Origin: an uncultured Clostridia bacterium
Lineage (GTDB): Bacteria > Bacillota > Clostridia > Oscillospirales > Oscillospiraceae
Length of the DNA stretch: 38,466 bases
Reading direction: 5' to 3'
Assembly (NCBI GenBank): GCA_947165825.1
Contig: CAMVBX010000006.1
Span: 1-38,466 of the forward strand
Part shown: piece by piece, positions 8,450 to 16,674 of the stretch
Position numbering within the stretch: the first letter of the stretch is position 1
How the letters are laid out: each line of letters starts with the position of its first letter
Made by a program: the position numbers and the translations under genes
The notes under the pieces: generated by a model
Told to the model about the DNA's origin: nothing
Database searches by the model: none
The model's input: the letters and a program-made list of their open reading frames with translations, nothing else

Positions 8450-9982
8450 ATGTATCAGGCGCTGTACCGCAAATGGCGGCCCAAGACCTTTGATGAGGTG
8501 GTAGGGCAGGAGCATATCACCGAGATCCTGAAGAAGCAGGTGCTGACGGACCGGCCCAGTCATGCCTATCTGTTTACCGGCACCCGGGGCACGGGAAAGA
8601 CCACCTGCGCCAAGCTCCTGGCCAAGGCGGTGAATTGCCTGAACCCCGTGGGGGGCAACCCCTGCAACCGGTGCGAGATCTGCCGGGGGATCGACAGCGG
8701 GGCAATTCTGGACGTAACGGAGATGGACGCCGCTTCGAACAACGGCGTGGACGATGTCCGGGCCATCCGGGACGAGGCGGTTTACGCTCCCGTGGCCGCC
8801 AGGCGGCGGGTGTACATCATCGACGAAGTCCATATGCTTTCCAAGCCCGCCTTCAACGCCCTCCTGAAGACCATCGAGGAACCACCGGAGCACCTGATCT
8901 TTATCCTGGCCACCACGGAGCTGTACAAGGTCCCGGCGACCATCCTCTCCCGCTGCCAGCGGTATTCCTTCCATCGGGTACCGCCGGATCTGATCCGTTC
9001 CCGGCTGATGCAGGTGGCGGAGGCGGAGGGGCTGGAGCTGGATGGAGAAGCCGCCGGTCTCCTGAGCCGCCTGGCGGACGGAGCCCTGCGGGACGCCCTG
9101 AGTCTTCTGGACCAGTGCTCCGGGGCAAAGATCGACCGGGAGCGGGTGCTTTCCGCCATCGGTCTGGCGGAGAATGAGGAAATCTGCCGTCTGCTGGAGT
9201 CCCTCCAGCGGGGGGACAGCGATACTGCCCTGGATATCCTGGACCGGCTGTATCAGTCGGGAAAGGACGTGGCCTCCGTGCTGGAGCAGCTGGCCGCCCT
9301 GCATCGGGATCTGCTCCTGCGTTTCGTGGCTCCGGGCTCCGGCGGCGCCCTGATGTCCGGCGGCTATTCGGAAGGGGTATTGGAGCGGCTTGCCCGGAAT
9401 ACGGATACGGGAAGCCTTCTGGCTGCGCTGGACGTGCTGGAGGAGGCGGATGCCGCTCTGGACCGGAGCAGCGACCGAAGGCTTTGCGCGGAGCTCTGCC
9501 TGGTGCGCCTGTGCGGCCTGAAGCCCGCGGCCTTCGTTCCCGCGCCCCAGATCCCGGCGCAGACGCGCAGCGCGGAAGAGCCGCCTGCTCCGGAGACCGC
9601 AGCGGCGCCGGCGGAAAGCGCGCCGGAACCGGTCCCGGAGGAACCGCAGGAGGTCCGGGAAAACCCCGCCCCGCCTGCGCTTGACTGGCAAACGCTCCTG
9701 GAAAAGCTGGGAGAGAGCCTGTTCATCGGGGATCACATGATGCTGTCGGATCCGTCCAACGTCACTGCGGCGCAGATGGGGGACGTTTTCGTCCTCACCG
9801 CCCGGAACGATGCGGCTCTGCAGATGGTGGAACGGAATCTGGATCGGATCCGGACCGAGGCGGAAAAGCTGGCAGGTCATCCTGTGCCCGTGAAGGCAGC
9901 GGGAGCGGATGGCGTCGGCGGGGATCGCTTTGCAGATATGTCGAATCTGTTCACGCAATTTGGGTTCAAGGAGGAAGAATAA
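8450..9982 (+). CDS. dnaX: DNA polymerase III subunit gamma/tau
   Basis: MYQALYRKWRPKTFDEVVGQEHITEILKKQV...AYLFTGTRGTGKTTCAKLLAKAVNC...CNRCEICRGI...DVTEMDAASNNGVDDVRAIRDE...VYIIDEVHMLSKPAFNALLKTIEEPPEH. The track ORF start (8315) is inside the SRP RNA and is not used. Confidence 0.97.
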   Translation: MYQALYRKWRPKTFDEVVGQEHITEILKKQVLTDRPSHAYLFTGTRGTGKTTCAKLLAKAVNCLNPVGGNPCNRCEICRGIDSGAILDVTEMDAASNNGVDDVRAIRDEAVYAPVAARRRVYIIDEVHMLSKPAFNALLKTIEEPPEHLIFILATTELYKVPATILSRCQRYSFHRVPPDLIRSRLMQVAEAEGLELDGEAAGLLSRLADGALRDALSLLDQCSGAKIDRERVLSAIGLAENEEICRLLESLQRGDSDTALDILDRLYQSGKDVASVLEQLAALHRDLLLRFVAPGSGGALMSGGYSEGVLERLARNTDTGSLLAALDVLEEADAALDRSSDRRLCAELCLVRLCGLKPAAFVPAPQIPAQTRSAEEPPAPETAAAPAESAPEPVPEEPQEVRENPAPPALDWQTLLEKLGESLFIGDHMMLSDPSNVTAAQMGDVFVLTARNDAALQMVERNLDRIRTEAEKLAGHPVPVKAAGADGVGGDRFADMSNLFTQFGFKEEE

Positions 9983-10351
9983 ATGGCTAAAGGCGCTTTT
10001 CGCGGCGGTTCCTATGGGGGCGGCGGCGGGTTTTCCGGCGGAATGAATATGAACATGGTCCGTCAGGCCCAGAAGATGCAGCAGGATATGCTGAAGATGC
10101 AGGAGGAGCTGGAGAAGCAGACCTATGAAGCCACCGCCGGAGGCGGCGTGGTGAAGGCGGAGGTCAGCGGGAAAAATGAGCTCCTGAGCCTGGTCATCGA
10201 TCCCGAGGCAGTGGATCCCGAAGACGTGGAAATGCTGCAGGATATGATCGTAGCCGCGGTAAACGAGGCGCTGCGGAAGGCAGACGCCGCCAAGGCTGAG
10301 AACATGAACAAGCTCACCGGAGGGCTCGGGGGACTGAACCTGGGCCTGTAA
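9983..10351 (+). CDS. ybaB: YbaB/EbfC family nucleoid-associated protein
   Basis: [79 protein letters not shown]; immediately downstream of dnaX. Confidence 0.95.
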   Translation: MAKGAFRGGSYGGGGGFSGGMNMNMVRQAQKMQQDMLKMQEELEKQTYEATAGGGVVKAEVSGKNELLSLVIDPEAVDPEDVEMLQDMIVAAVNEALRKADAAKAENMNKLTGGLGGLNLGL

Positions 10352-10366
10352 ACACGAAAACGATTG

Positions 10367-10396
10367 CCGCCCGGCGCATCTGCGCCGGGCGGTTTT
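10367..10396 (+). terminator. Rho-independent terminator
   Basis: CCGCCCGGCGC-atct-GCGCCGGGCGG-TTTTC. Confidence 0.85.
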
Positions 10397-10451
10397 CTGC
10401 CGGGTCACCTTCCTGTCGTTTTCCACGTATACTGGCCTGGAGGTGAACGGC

Positions 10452-11156
10452 ATGATCCTTGCCATGATCCCCGGAGACGCCCGGCAGGACGCCCTGGGGG
10501 ATCTGCTCCGGGCCGACGGACATGAGACGCCCGCATACTGTCCCGGGCTGGAGGCGGACTGGTGGATATTTCCTCTGCCCACGGGTACCCATCCCCTGCT
10601 GGGCACCCTTCGTCCGGGCAGCCGGGTGCTGGCGGGGGGCGTCACCGGCCGGTGGCCGAATCTCCGCCTCCGGGACTACTACGCGTCGGAGACGGTGCAG
10701 GTGATGAACGCCGCCATTACGGCGGAGGGAGCCATAGGGGAGGCCATACGGGCGTCCTCCGGAACGCTTTGGGATTCCGATGCGCTGATCCTGGGCTACG
10801 GCCGCATCGGCCAGGCTCTGGCTGCCCGTCTCCGTGGACTCGGATGCCGGGTGACCGTATATGCCCGCCGGGAGGAAAGCCGTGCCATGGCCCTGTGCGC
10901 GGGCTGCCGGACCCTGGCGGATCCGGAAGAAGCCGCGGGGTTTGATTTTCTGTTCAATACCGTACCGGAGCCGGTCCTGCCCGCCGCACCGCGGGAAACG
11001 CTGTGCCTGGAGCTGGCTTCGAAGCCGGGGGGATTCCTTGACCGGCGCGGTGTGCTGCCCTGTCCCGGCCTGCCGGGGAAGACCGCGCCGCTGACGGCGG
11101 CAAGGGTGCTGAAGGCTTCCATAGACCGGATATTGAAGGAGGAATCCCCGATATGA
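10452..11156 (+). CDS. dpaA: Dipicolinate synthase subunit A
   Basis: MILAMIPGDARQDALGDLLRADGHETP...GAIGEAIRASSGTLWDSDALILGYGRIGQALAARLRGLGCRVTVYARREESRAMALCAGC: SpoVFA-type architecture; GGAGGTG RBS; overlaps dpaB by ATGA. Confidence 0.85.
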   Translation: MILAMIPGDARQDALGDLLRADGHETPAYCPGLEADWWIFPLPTGTHPLLGTLRPGSRVLAGGVTGRWPNLRLRDYYASETVQVMNAAITAEGAIGEAIRASSGTLWDSDALILGYGRIGQALAARLRGLGCRVTVYARREESRAMALCAGCRTLADPEEAAGFDFLFNTVPEPVLPAAPRETLCLELASKPGGFLDRRGVLPCPGLPGKTAPLTAARVLKASIDRILKEESPI

Positions 11157-11725
11157 TCCGCCTGGGCTTTGCCATTTGCGGTTCCTTTTGCACCTTCGAT
11201 GCGGTGCTCCCGGTGATGCGGGAGCTTGCGGCTGACTATGAGATCACCCCGATCCTGTCCCCGGCGGCCGCGGAAACGGATACCCGTTTCGGCCTGGCTT
11301 CCCGTTTCCTGGAGGAAGTGCGGGAGATCTGCGGGCGGCGCCCGATCCTGCGGTTAGAGGATGCGGAGCCCATCGGCCCGAAGGGCCTGCTGGATATCCT
11401 GGCCGTGGCGCCCTGTACGGGGAATACCCTGTCCAAGATGGCCGCCGGAGCGGCGGACACCACCGTCACCTTTGCCTGCAAAGCGCATTTGCGCAACGCA
11501 AGGCCTATCGTGCTGGCGGTGAGCACCAATGACGGGCTGGCCGCCGGGGCGGCGAACCTGGGCAGCCTGCTGAACCGGAAGCATTATTACTTCGTCCCCT
11601 TCCGCCAGGACGATCCCCGGGGAAAACCCACCAGCCTGGTCGCGGACTTTTCCCTGCTGCCGCAGACGATCCAGGCGGCCCTGGCCGGACGCCAGCTTCA
11701 GCCCATGCTCCTGCCCCCCGGATAA
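11153..11725 (+). CDS. dpaB: Dipicolinate synthase subunit B
   Basis: IRLGFAICGSFCTFDAVLPVMRELAADYEITPILSPAAAETDTRFG...PIGPKGLLDILAVAPCTGNTLSKMAAGAADTTVTFACKAHLRNARPIVLAVSTNDGLAAGAANLGSLLNRKHYYFVPFRQDDP: SpoVFB flavoprotein family. Confidence 0.93.
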   Translation: MIRLGFAICGSFCTFDAVLPVMRELAADYEITPILSPAAAETDTRFGLASRFLEEVREICGRRPILRLEDAEPIGPKGLLDILAVAPCTGNTLSKMAAGAADTTVTFACKAHLRNARPIVLAVSTNDGLAAGAANLGSLLNRKHYYFVPFRQDDPRGKPTSLVADFSLLPQTIQAALAGRQLQPMLLPPG

Positions 11726-11730
11726 AGAAC

Positions 11731-11957
11731 AGACGCGGTCCATATCGGACCGCGTCTCAGCGTGTCGACAAAGTCTTGTCGCCCCGCTGAAGCAAGTTTT
11801 TCGAACAGGAAATACGGTAGAAATTGTTCGAAAAACTTCTGATTGAACGCGAAAGACACCCCTCCTGGGTTTCTTTCGCGCTATCTTCCTTCCCGTTTTC
11901 GTTCCATTTTCGGGTTTGTCTACAGTCTGAGACGCGGGCCATATCGGACCGCGTCTC
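11731..11957. repeat. Structured intergenic element bounded by ~43-bp imperfect inverted repeats, with two internal hairpins
   Basis: Left AGACGCGGTCCATATCGGACCGCGTCTCAGCGTGTCGACAAAG; reverse complement of right end AGACGCGGTCCGATATGGCCCGCGTCTCAGACTGTAGACAAAC. Internal AAGTTTTTCGAACA/TGTTCGAAAAACTT (11794-11838) and CGCGAAAGA...TTCTTTCGCG (11848-11880). Confidence 0.75.
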
Positions 11958-12005
11958 TCTCGTTTTATGCGCATTCTATGCGTTGTGCTCAGGAAAAACC
12001 GAGGA

Positions 12006-12440
12006 TCAGATCTCCCGTATGAAGCGTTCTCCCGTGCTCTTTTGCCCCAGCCTGTCTGCCCAGCCCTCGCAGTACAGGGCGCTGTAGGAGATGCGCCGCT
12101 TTTGCCGGAGCCGCTGGAAGGGGGGCAGATTGCACCAGAGCATGGAGGGCAGACCGATGCTCAGGCTCCAGAGGGGACCCAGATACAGGGACTGGACCGT
12201 ATGTCCGTATTCGTGGATCAGCAGATCATGCTCCGATTCCTCGCTCAGGGGCTCCGTCAAAAAGATGAAAATGCCCAGGGTGAAGCCGCCGGAGAAGCGC
12301 TTCCGCCGGATGCGGGTTACCACGGCTCCGTTCCAGATCCGATGCGGCTTGCGCAGATAGAACAGGAACCAGAGCAGTCCCCCCAAGTTTTGGGGAAGGC
12401 CCCAGGTGAACTGGAGCAGATACCAGAGAAAGGGCTTCAA
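12006..12440 (-). CDS. Small membrane protein with HEYGH motif (putative metal-binding/peptidase-like, unknown function)
   Basis: Coherent C-terminal part of the 12006-12770 ORF: KPFLWYLLQFTWGLPQNLGGLLWFLFYLRKPHRIWNGAVVTRIRRKRFSGGFTLGIFIFLTEPLSEESEHDLLIHEYGHTVQSLYLGPLWSLSIGLPSMLWCNLPPF. Likely TTG start overlapping the upstream TGA (TTTGA). Confidence 0.7.
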   Translation of the reverse strand: MKPFLWYLLQFTWGLPQNLGGLLWFLFYLRKPHRIWNGAVVTRIRRKRFSGGFTLGIFIFLTEPLSEESEHDLLIHEYGHTVQSLYLGPLWSLSIGLPSMLWCNLPPFQRLRQKRRISYSALYCEGWADRLGQKSTGERFIREI

Positions 12441-13483
12441 AACTTTCCGCTGTGGTGGGAGCTGCCGTGGGAGCTGATGGAGGTGCCGCCATGGCTGCCG
12501 CCGCCCCCGCCGCCTCCGCCGCTCCGGGAGCCGCTGTTGGATTCGATCCTCGTGCGATGGACGCTTCGATGGAGGAACCGGTCGTCCCGGATGCTCAGGT
12601 TCAGCTGATCCCAGCCGGTGTACTGAGCGGCGGTCTGTTGCCGGTGAACCGTCTTCATCTTGCCCTTCATGATGAGGGTGGCGATGAGGGCGGGAATGAG
12701 GGCGATGACAGCGTGGACGATGGTGCGGGTGGTCGCGGCGTTGGCGCTGTTCTCCACCCGAACGTAGCATTCGTTGGTGAAGCCGTCCGCGTAGCCGGTG
12801 ATGCTGGCATAGCCGCGATTCACCGCGGTGACCAGGCCGTTTTCGTCAACGGTAGCCACGCTGGGATCCGAAGAACGCCAGACGACGCTGACCGGCTTCC
12901 CCCCCAGGGTGGAGGCGTACAGCTGGAAACTCTCCCCGGGGTCCTGGAAGGAATAATCAAAGACGTTCAGAACGAAGGGAATGTCCACCGGCTCGTCCTG
13001 GGCGGCTTTCTCCAGGAAACTGCCGCAATCCTCCAGAAAAGCCGTAAAGGCGCCGTTCCAGTCGTTGTTTTTCAGATAGGGAACCACGTCGTCCGCGATG
13101 AGTTCCTTTCCGTAGTCCGTGAAGGCCTCGTTGCCGTAACCGTGGGCAAAGATGTCATAGTCCCGGTATTCCATGCTCAGCAGGAGCATGATGCAGCTGC
13201 CCTGGTCCCCGAAGCCCAGATGGTACTGATCGAAGGCGGCTTCCGCAAAATCCTCAATATTGTACTGGCCGATGGACTGGACGGTGAGGATGCGCACGGC
13301 GATGCCGTATTTTTCCGTCAGTTCTGCGGCCTTCTGCTGGAGCGCTTCCGCCTGGGTGTCCGACAGGAGCTCCGCCGCGTCCGTCACCAGGGGGAGCGTA
13401 TCCTCCTCCGCCGCCAGAGCGGTGTAGCCGGGAAAAAGGGTGAGCAGCAGCAGCGCCGTCAGGATCAGAAGAAAACGTTTCAT
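12437..13483 (-). CDS. Secreted/membrane TPM-domain (YgcG-like) protein with Big_2 Ig-like domain and Gly/Ser/His-rich tail
   Basis: Signal peptide MKRFLLILTALLLLTLFPGYTALA; VTDAAELLSDTQAEALQQKAAELTEKYGIAVRILTVQSIG...DQYHLGFGDQGSCIMLLLSMEYRDYDIFAHG; SSDPSVATVDENGLVTAVNRGYASITGYADG; tail GSRSGGGGGGGGSHGGTSISSHGSSHHSGKF. Confidence 0.88.
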   Translation of the reverse strand: MKRFLLILTALLLLTLFPGYTALAAEEDTLPLVTDAAELLSDTQAEALQQKAAELTEKYGIAVRILTVQSIGQYNIEDFAEAAFDQYHLGFGDQGSCIMLLLSMEYRDYDIFAHGYGNEAFTDYGKELIADDVVPYLKNNDWNGAFTAFLEDCGSFLEKAAQDEPVDIPFVLNVFDYSFQDPGESFQLYASTLGGKPVSVVWRSSDPSVATVDENGLVTAVNRGYASITGYADGFTNECYVRVENSANAATTRTIVHAVIALIPALIATLIMKGKMKTVHRQQTAAQYTGWDQLNLSIRDDRFLHRSVHRTRIESNSGSRSGGGGGGGGSHGGTSISSHGSSHHSGKF

Positions 13484-13509
13484 CTTAATATCCCTGCCTT
13501 TCCGCCCGC

Positions 13510-14625
13510 TCAGAGCAGTCTGCCGATGATCTCGATCGCGGCGAACACCGCGGCCCAGATCCCGCCGAACCATGCCCAGAAACGGCCCTTGGATACCGGC
13601 AGGTCGCCCACCAGCTTCCCGGTCTGGCCGTTCATGGCGAAGTAGTAATCCTTATCCTGCCACTTGGTGTGCAGCATCCACACCGGAAGCAGAGCATAGG
13701 AGGCCCTGCTGGGGTAGAAGTCCGCCCGTCCTTCCCGCAGGGCTACGGAGCCGTATCCCGAGACGGTGCCGGCCAAAGCGTTCATGAAGCTCTGCTTCGC
13801 CCGGTCCGAGGCCCGGGGCGCGCTCTCCTTGGCGTCCACGTCGTATTTGTCCGCCAGGAAGCCCGGCAGATATGCGGTGGAGAAGGGCTTCAGATCCCCG
13901 TAATCATAGGGCTCGATGGACTCCATATAGTCGTCCTTCATGTTCCTGGAGGCATCCACAGGCACATGAGTAAAGGCAAGGGCGCCGGCCCGGTCGACCT
14001 CGAAATACTCCGTCTCCGTGACCCGGTAGCTGCCTTCGGTCCAGGAGCGGGAGTTGGAGGCGTTGAAGATCGCCCGACCCTCGGCCTGGCCGTCGAAGAG
14101 CCAGAAGGGAACGTACAGGCCTTTGATCTCCTCCAGGTGGGAGGCCTCGCTGAAGGCCTTGGGGAGGAGTCTCTTGCCCTGGTAGAAGCGCTTCAGCGCG
14201 GCTACGGCTTCCTCTTTGGTTTTCTGGAAAGGAATGACGAAATCCGGCTTCAGCAATCCCCCCAGCTGTCCCGGTACCACGGTGGGATTGCCGCAGTAGA
14301 TGCAGCTGGTGGCAGCGGTGGTCTCCTCACAGATGATCTCCGCCCCGCAGGAGGGGCAGTTGTAGACCTTCAGCCCGTTTGCCTCCGCCTCGGTCCAGGG
14401 CGCTCCCTCCGGCATCTGGGAGACAGCCTGGGCATACTGGGCGTCTGCCTTCTTTTTGGCGGCCTCGGCTTCGGCTTCCTTCTGGGCGTATTGCGCTTCG
14501 ATCTCCTTGGGATCGTAGACCGACTCGCAGTATTCGCATACGAGTTTTCCCGTCTGGGGATCATATTTCAGCGGACCGGTACAGGCCGGGCACTGATAAT
14601 TGGTGACCTGGGAGGACAATTCCAT
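13510..14625 (-). CDS. Double zinc-ribbon membrane protein (TFIIB-type zinc-ribbon-like), unknown function
   Basis: NYQCPACTGPLKYDPQTGKLVCEYCESVYDPKEIE...YNCPSCGAEIICEETTAATSCIYCGNPTVVPGQL...KPDFVIPFQKTKEEAVAALKRFYQGKRLLPKAF...GLYVPFWLFDG; C-terminal TM. Confidence 0.85.
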   Translation of the reverse strand: MELSSQVTNYQCPACTGPLKYDPQTGKLVCEYCESVYDPKEIEAQYAQKEAEAEAAKKKADAQYAQAVSQMPEGAPWTEAEANGLKVYNCPSCGAEIICEETTAATSCIYCGNPTVVPGQLGGLLKPDFVIPFQKTKEEAVAALKRFYQGKRLLPKAFSEASHLEEIKGLYVPFWLFDGQAEGRAIFNASNSRSWTEGSYRVTETEYFEVDRAGALAFTHVPVDASRNMKDDYMESIEPYDYGDLKPFSTAYLPGFLADKYDVDAKESAPRASDRAKQSFMNALAGTVSGYGSVALREGRADFYPSRASYALLPVWMLHTKWQDKDYYFAMNGQTGKLVGDLPVSKGRFWAWFGGIWAAVFAAIEIIGRLL

Positions 14626-14748
14626 TACCCCCTTCCGGCCGGGGACCGGCCGATTCCTTAATCTGAATACTACATACATCATATCATAGCATAACTGCCG
14701 AAAAAATACCACGCCTCTTTGACCGCCGGGTGAATTTTTTCCCGCCCC

Positions 14749-14777
14749 TTGCAGAAGTGGGCCGGTATCTGTATAAT
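14749..14777 (+). promoter_or_regulatory. Predicted sigma-A promoter
   Basis: TTGCAG-N17-TATAAT, 6 nt upstream of the GH25 ATG. Confidence 0.65.
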
Positions 14778-14783
14778 CAGGGC

Positions 14784-16655
14784 ATGAATAAGTTGAGAAA
14801 TGCGTTTGCCCTGCTGATCCTGGGCCTCCTGTGCGTGCTTGCCCTCCGGGCCTCCGGGCCCTGGTCCCCCCGTCCCCGACTCTGGCTGGGGGGCGAGGAG
14901 ATCACCCAGGGGGGAGTATACTCCTTTGGAGAGGGCACGGCGGAGTATGATCCGGAAAGCGGGACCCTCACCCTGCGCGGCGCGGTGGTGGAGGGAGAAT
15001 TTCGGGGCGCCGCATTGTATGCCGAGGGAGATCTTCTCATCCGGCTGGAGGGGGAGAACCTGCTGAAGGGTTACCGCCGCGGAGCCACGGTCCTGGGAGA
15101 CCTGACCCTGGTGGGGGAGGGGAGGATCACCTTCACCGGTCATCGCTGCGGCGCGGCGGTTCGGGGCTGCCTCACCCTCTTTGATCGGCCCATGCTCACG
15201 CTGGTGTCGGATCGGGACACGCCCCTTCTCTGGGGCAAGGTCCATGCCGCCCCCAACGTGGTGCAGGTCCGGGAGAAGGGAAGCTATCAGGCTTTCCCGC
15301 CCTGCTGGGTGACGATACAGGACGGGCGGCATGACGCCGCCAGCCACCCCCTGCCGGAGGATGGGGCGGAGTATCCCACCTTCCTCCTGCCCATGGGCAG
15401 CGCCCTGCCCGTGCCGGAGGAGCCGGAACGGGAGGGATATTGGTTCGGCGGCTGGTATACCGACCCGGACCTGACGGAGGAATATGATTTTGACAGTCCC
15501 GTGACGAAGGACATCACCCTGTACCTCCGGTGGATCCAGATCGTGACCGTCCATTTCGATACCTGGGGCGGTACGCCGGTACCGGATATCCAGGTGGCCT
15601 GGGGAGATCCCTGTCCCGAACCGGAGGCGACCGAGCGGCAGTACTGGAATTTCGTGGGCTGGTATACGGACCGGGATCTGGAAACGCCCTACGACTTCGA
15701 CCTGGCCGTTGCCTATGAGCGCACCGTGTATGCCAAATGGGAGCGGCAGGCAGAGGCCGTGGGCCGCGGTCTGGACGTGGCCCGATACCAGGGAGAGATC
15801 GATTGGGAGACCGTGGCGAAGACCCAGGACTTCGTCTTTATCCGCCTGGGCTTCCGGGGCTACGGCGCCGAGGGTACGCTGAACCTGGACGACAATTTCA
15901 CGGTCAATATGGAAGCGGCGCTGAAGGCGGGGCTGGACGTGGGGGTATACTTCTTCTCCCAGGCTGCCAGCGAAGCGGAGGCTCTGGAGGAGGCGGATTT
16001 CGTCCTGGAGGCGTTGGAGCCCTACAGCCTTACCCTTCCGGTGATCCTGGACTATGAGCTTGCCACCACGGCGGACGGGAGTATGATCGGACGGCTGTAC
16101 GAAGCGAATCTTTCCGGGGAGGAATACGGAAGGATCTGTGCGGCCTTCTGCCTGGCTGTGGAAGACGCAGGCTACACCGCCGGGGTATATGCGGGCAGGA
16201 GCATGCTGGAGGAAGGCGTGGCCCAGGCCCTGGAGGAGGCGGGCGGCTTCCCCGTCTGGCTTGCCAACTGGACGGTGCAGACCCGGTATAACGGGGATTT
16301 TGCCTATTGGCAGTATACCGGCAGCGGCAGCGCGGCGGGGATCACCGGCGCGGTGGATCAGGATATCCGGTACATCGTCCGGCCTGAACAGGTGACGGGA
16401 CTCACGGCGGAAAAACGCGGCTTGGGCTGCTTCCTGCACTGGGATAAGGTTCCCGGCGCCAGAGGCTATATCATTCTGCGCAGTGAACAGGAGGGCGGCG
16501 GATACGCGGAGGTGGCCCGGGTGACCGGGGCCGGCGCCCTGAACTGGACCGACCGGCGGACCTTCACCGGATACCGGTACATCGTCTGCGCATACATATC
16601 CCAGGGCAGCACAGAATACCGTGGGCCCATGTCTGAGCCCGCGCAGATCCCGTAA
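14784..16655 (+). CDS. GH25 lysozyme with InlB-type (Listeria-Bacteroides) repeats and C-terminal FN3-like domain
   Basis: N-terminal signal/TM; EREGYWFGGWYTDPDLTEEYDFDSPVTKDITLYLRW and YWNFVGWYTDRDLETPYDFDLAVAYERTVYAKW repeats; GLDVARYQGEIDWETVAKTQDFVFIRLGFRG...DVGVYFFSQAASEAEALEEADFVLEAL...LPVILDYE...WLANWTVQTRYNGDFAYWQYTGSGSAAGITGAVDQDI; FN3-like tail. Confidence 0.93.
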   Translation: MNKLRNAFALLILGLLCVLALRASGPWSPRPRLWLGGEEITQGGVYSFGEGTAEYDPESGTLTLRGAVVEGEFRGAALYAEGDLLIRLEGENLLKGYRRGATVLGDLTLVGEGRITFTGHRCGAAVRGCLTLFDRPMLTLVSDRDTPLLWGKVHAAPNVVQVREKGSYQAFPPCWVTIQDGRHDAASHPLPEDGAEYPTFLLPMGSALPVPEEPEREGYWFGGWYTDPDLTEEYDFDSPVTKDITLYLRWIQIVTVHFDTWGGTPVPDIQVAWGDPCPEPEATERQYWNFVGWYTDRDLETPYDFDLAVAYERTVYAKWERQAEAVGRGLDVARYQGEIDWETVAKTQDFVFIRLGFRGYGAEGTLNLDDNFTVNMEAALKAGLDVGVYFFSQAASEAEALEEADFVLEALEPYSLTLPVILDYELATTADGSMIGRLYEANLSGEEYGRICAAFCLAVEDAGYTAGVYAGRSMLEEGVAQALEEAGGFPVWLANWTVQTRYNGDFAYWQYTGSGSAAGITGAVDQDIRYIVRPEQVTGLTAEKRGLGCFLHWDKVPGARGYIILRSEQEGGGYAEVARVTGAGALNWTDRRTFTGYRYIVCAYISQGSTEYRGPMSEPAQIP

Positions 16656-16674
16656 TCAGGAGGAACAGGGCAAT

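Noticed and set aside
8245-8493. 82-aa ORF upstream of dnaX
   Set aside because: Lies almost entirely in the SRP RNA.
10405-10445. Sigma-K/sigma-E type sporulation promoter for dpaA (CGTATACTGG region)
   Set aside because: Expected from biology but the match to consensus is too weak to call by eye.
8429-10645. 738-aa minus-strand ORF opposite dnaX/ybaB
   Set aside because: Antisense to strongly conserved dnaX and ybaB; no recognisable domain.
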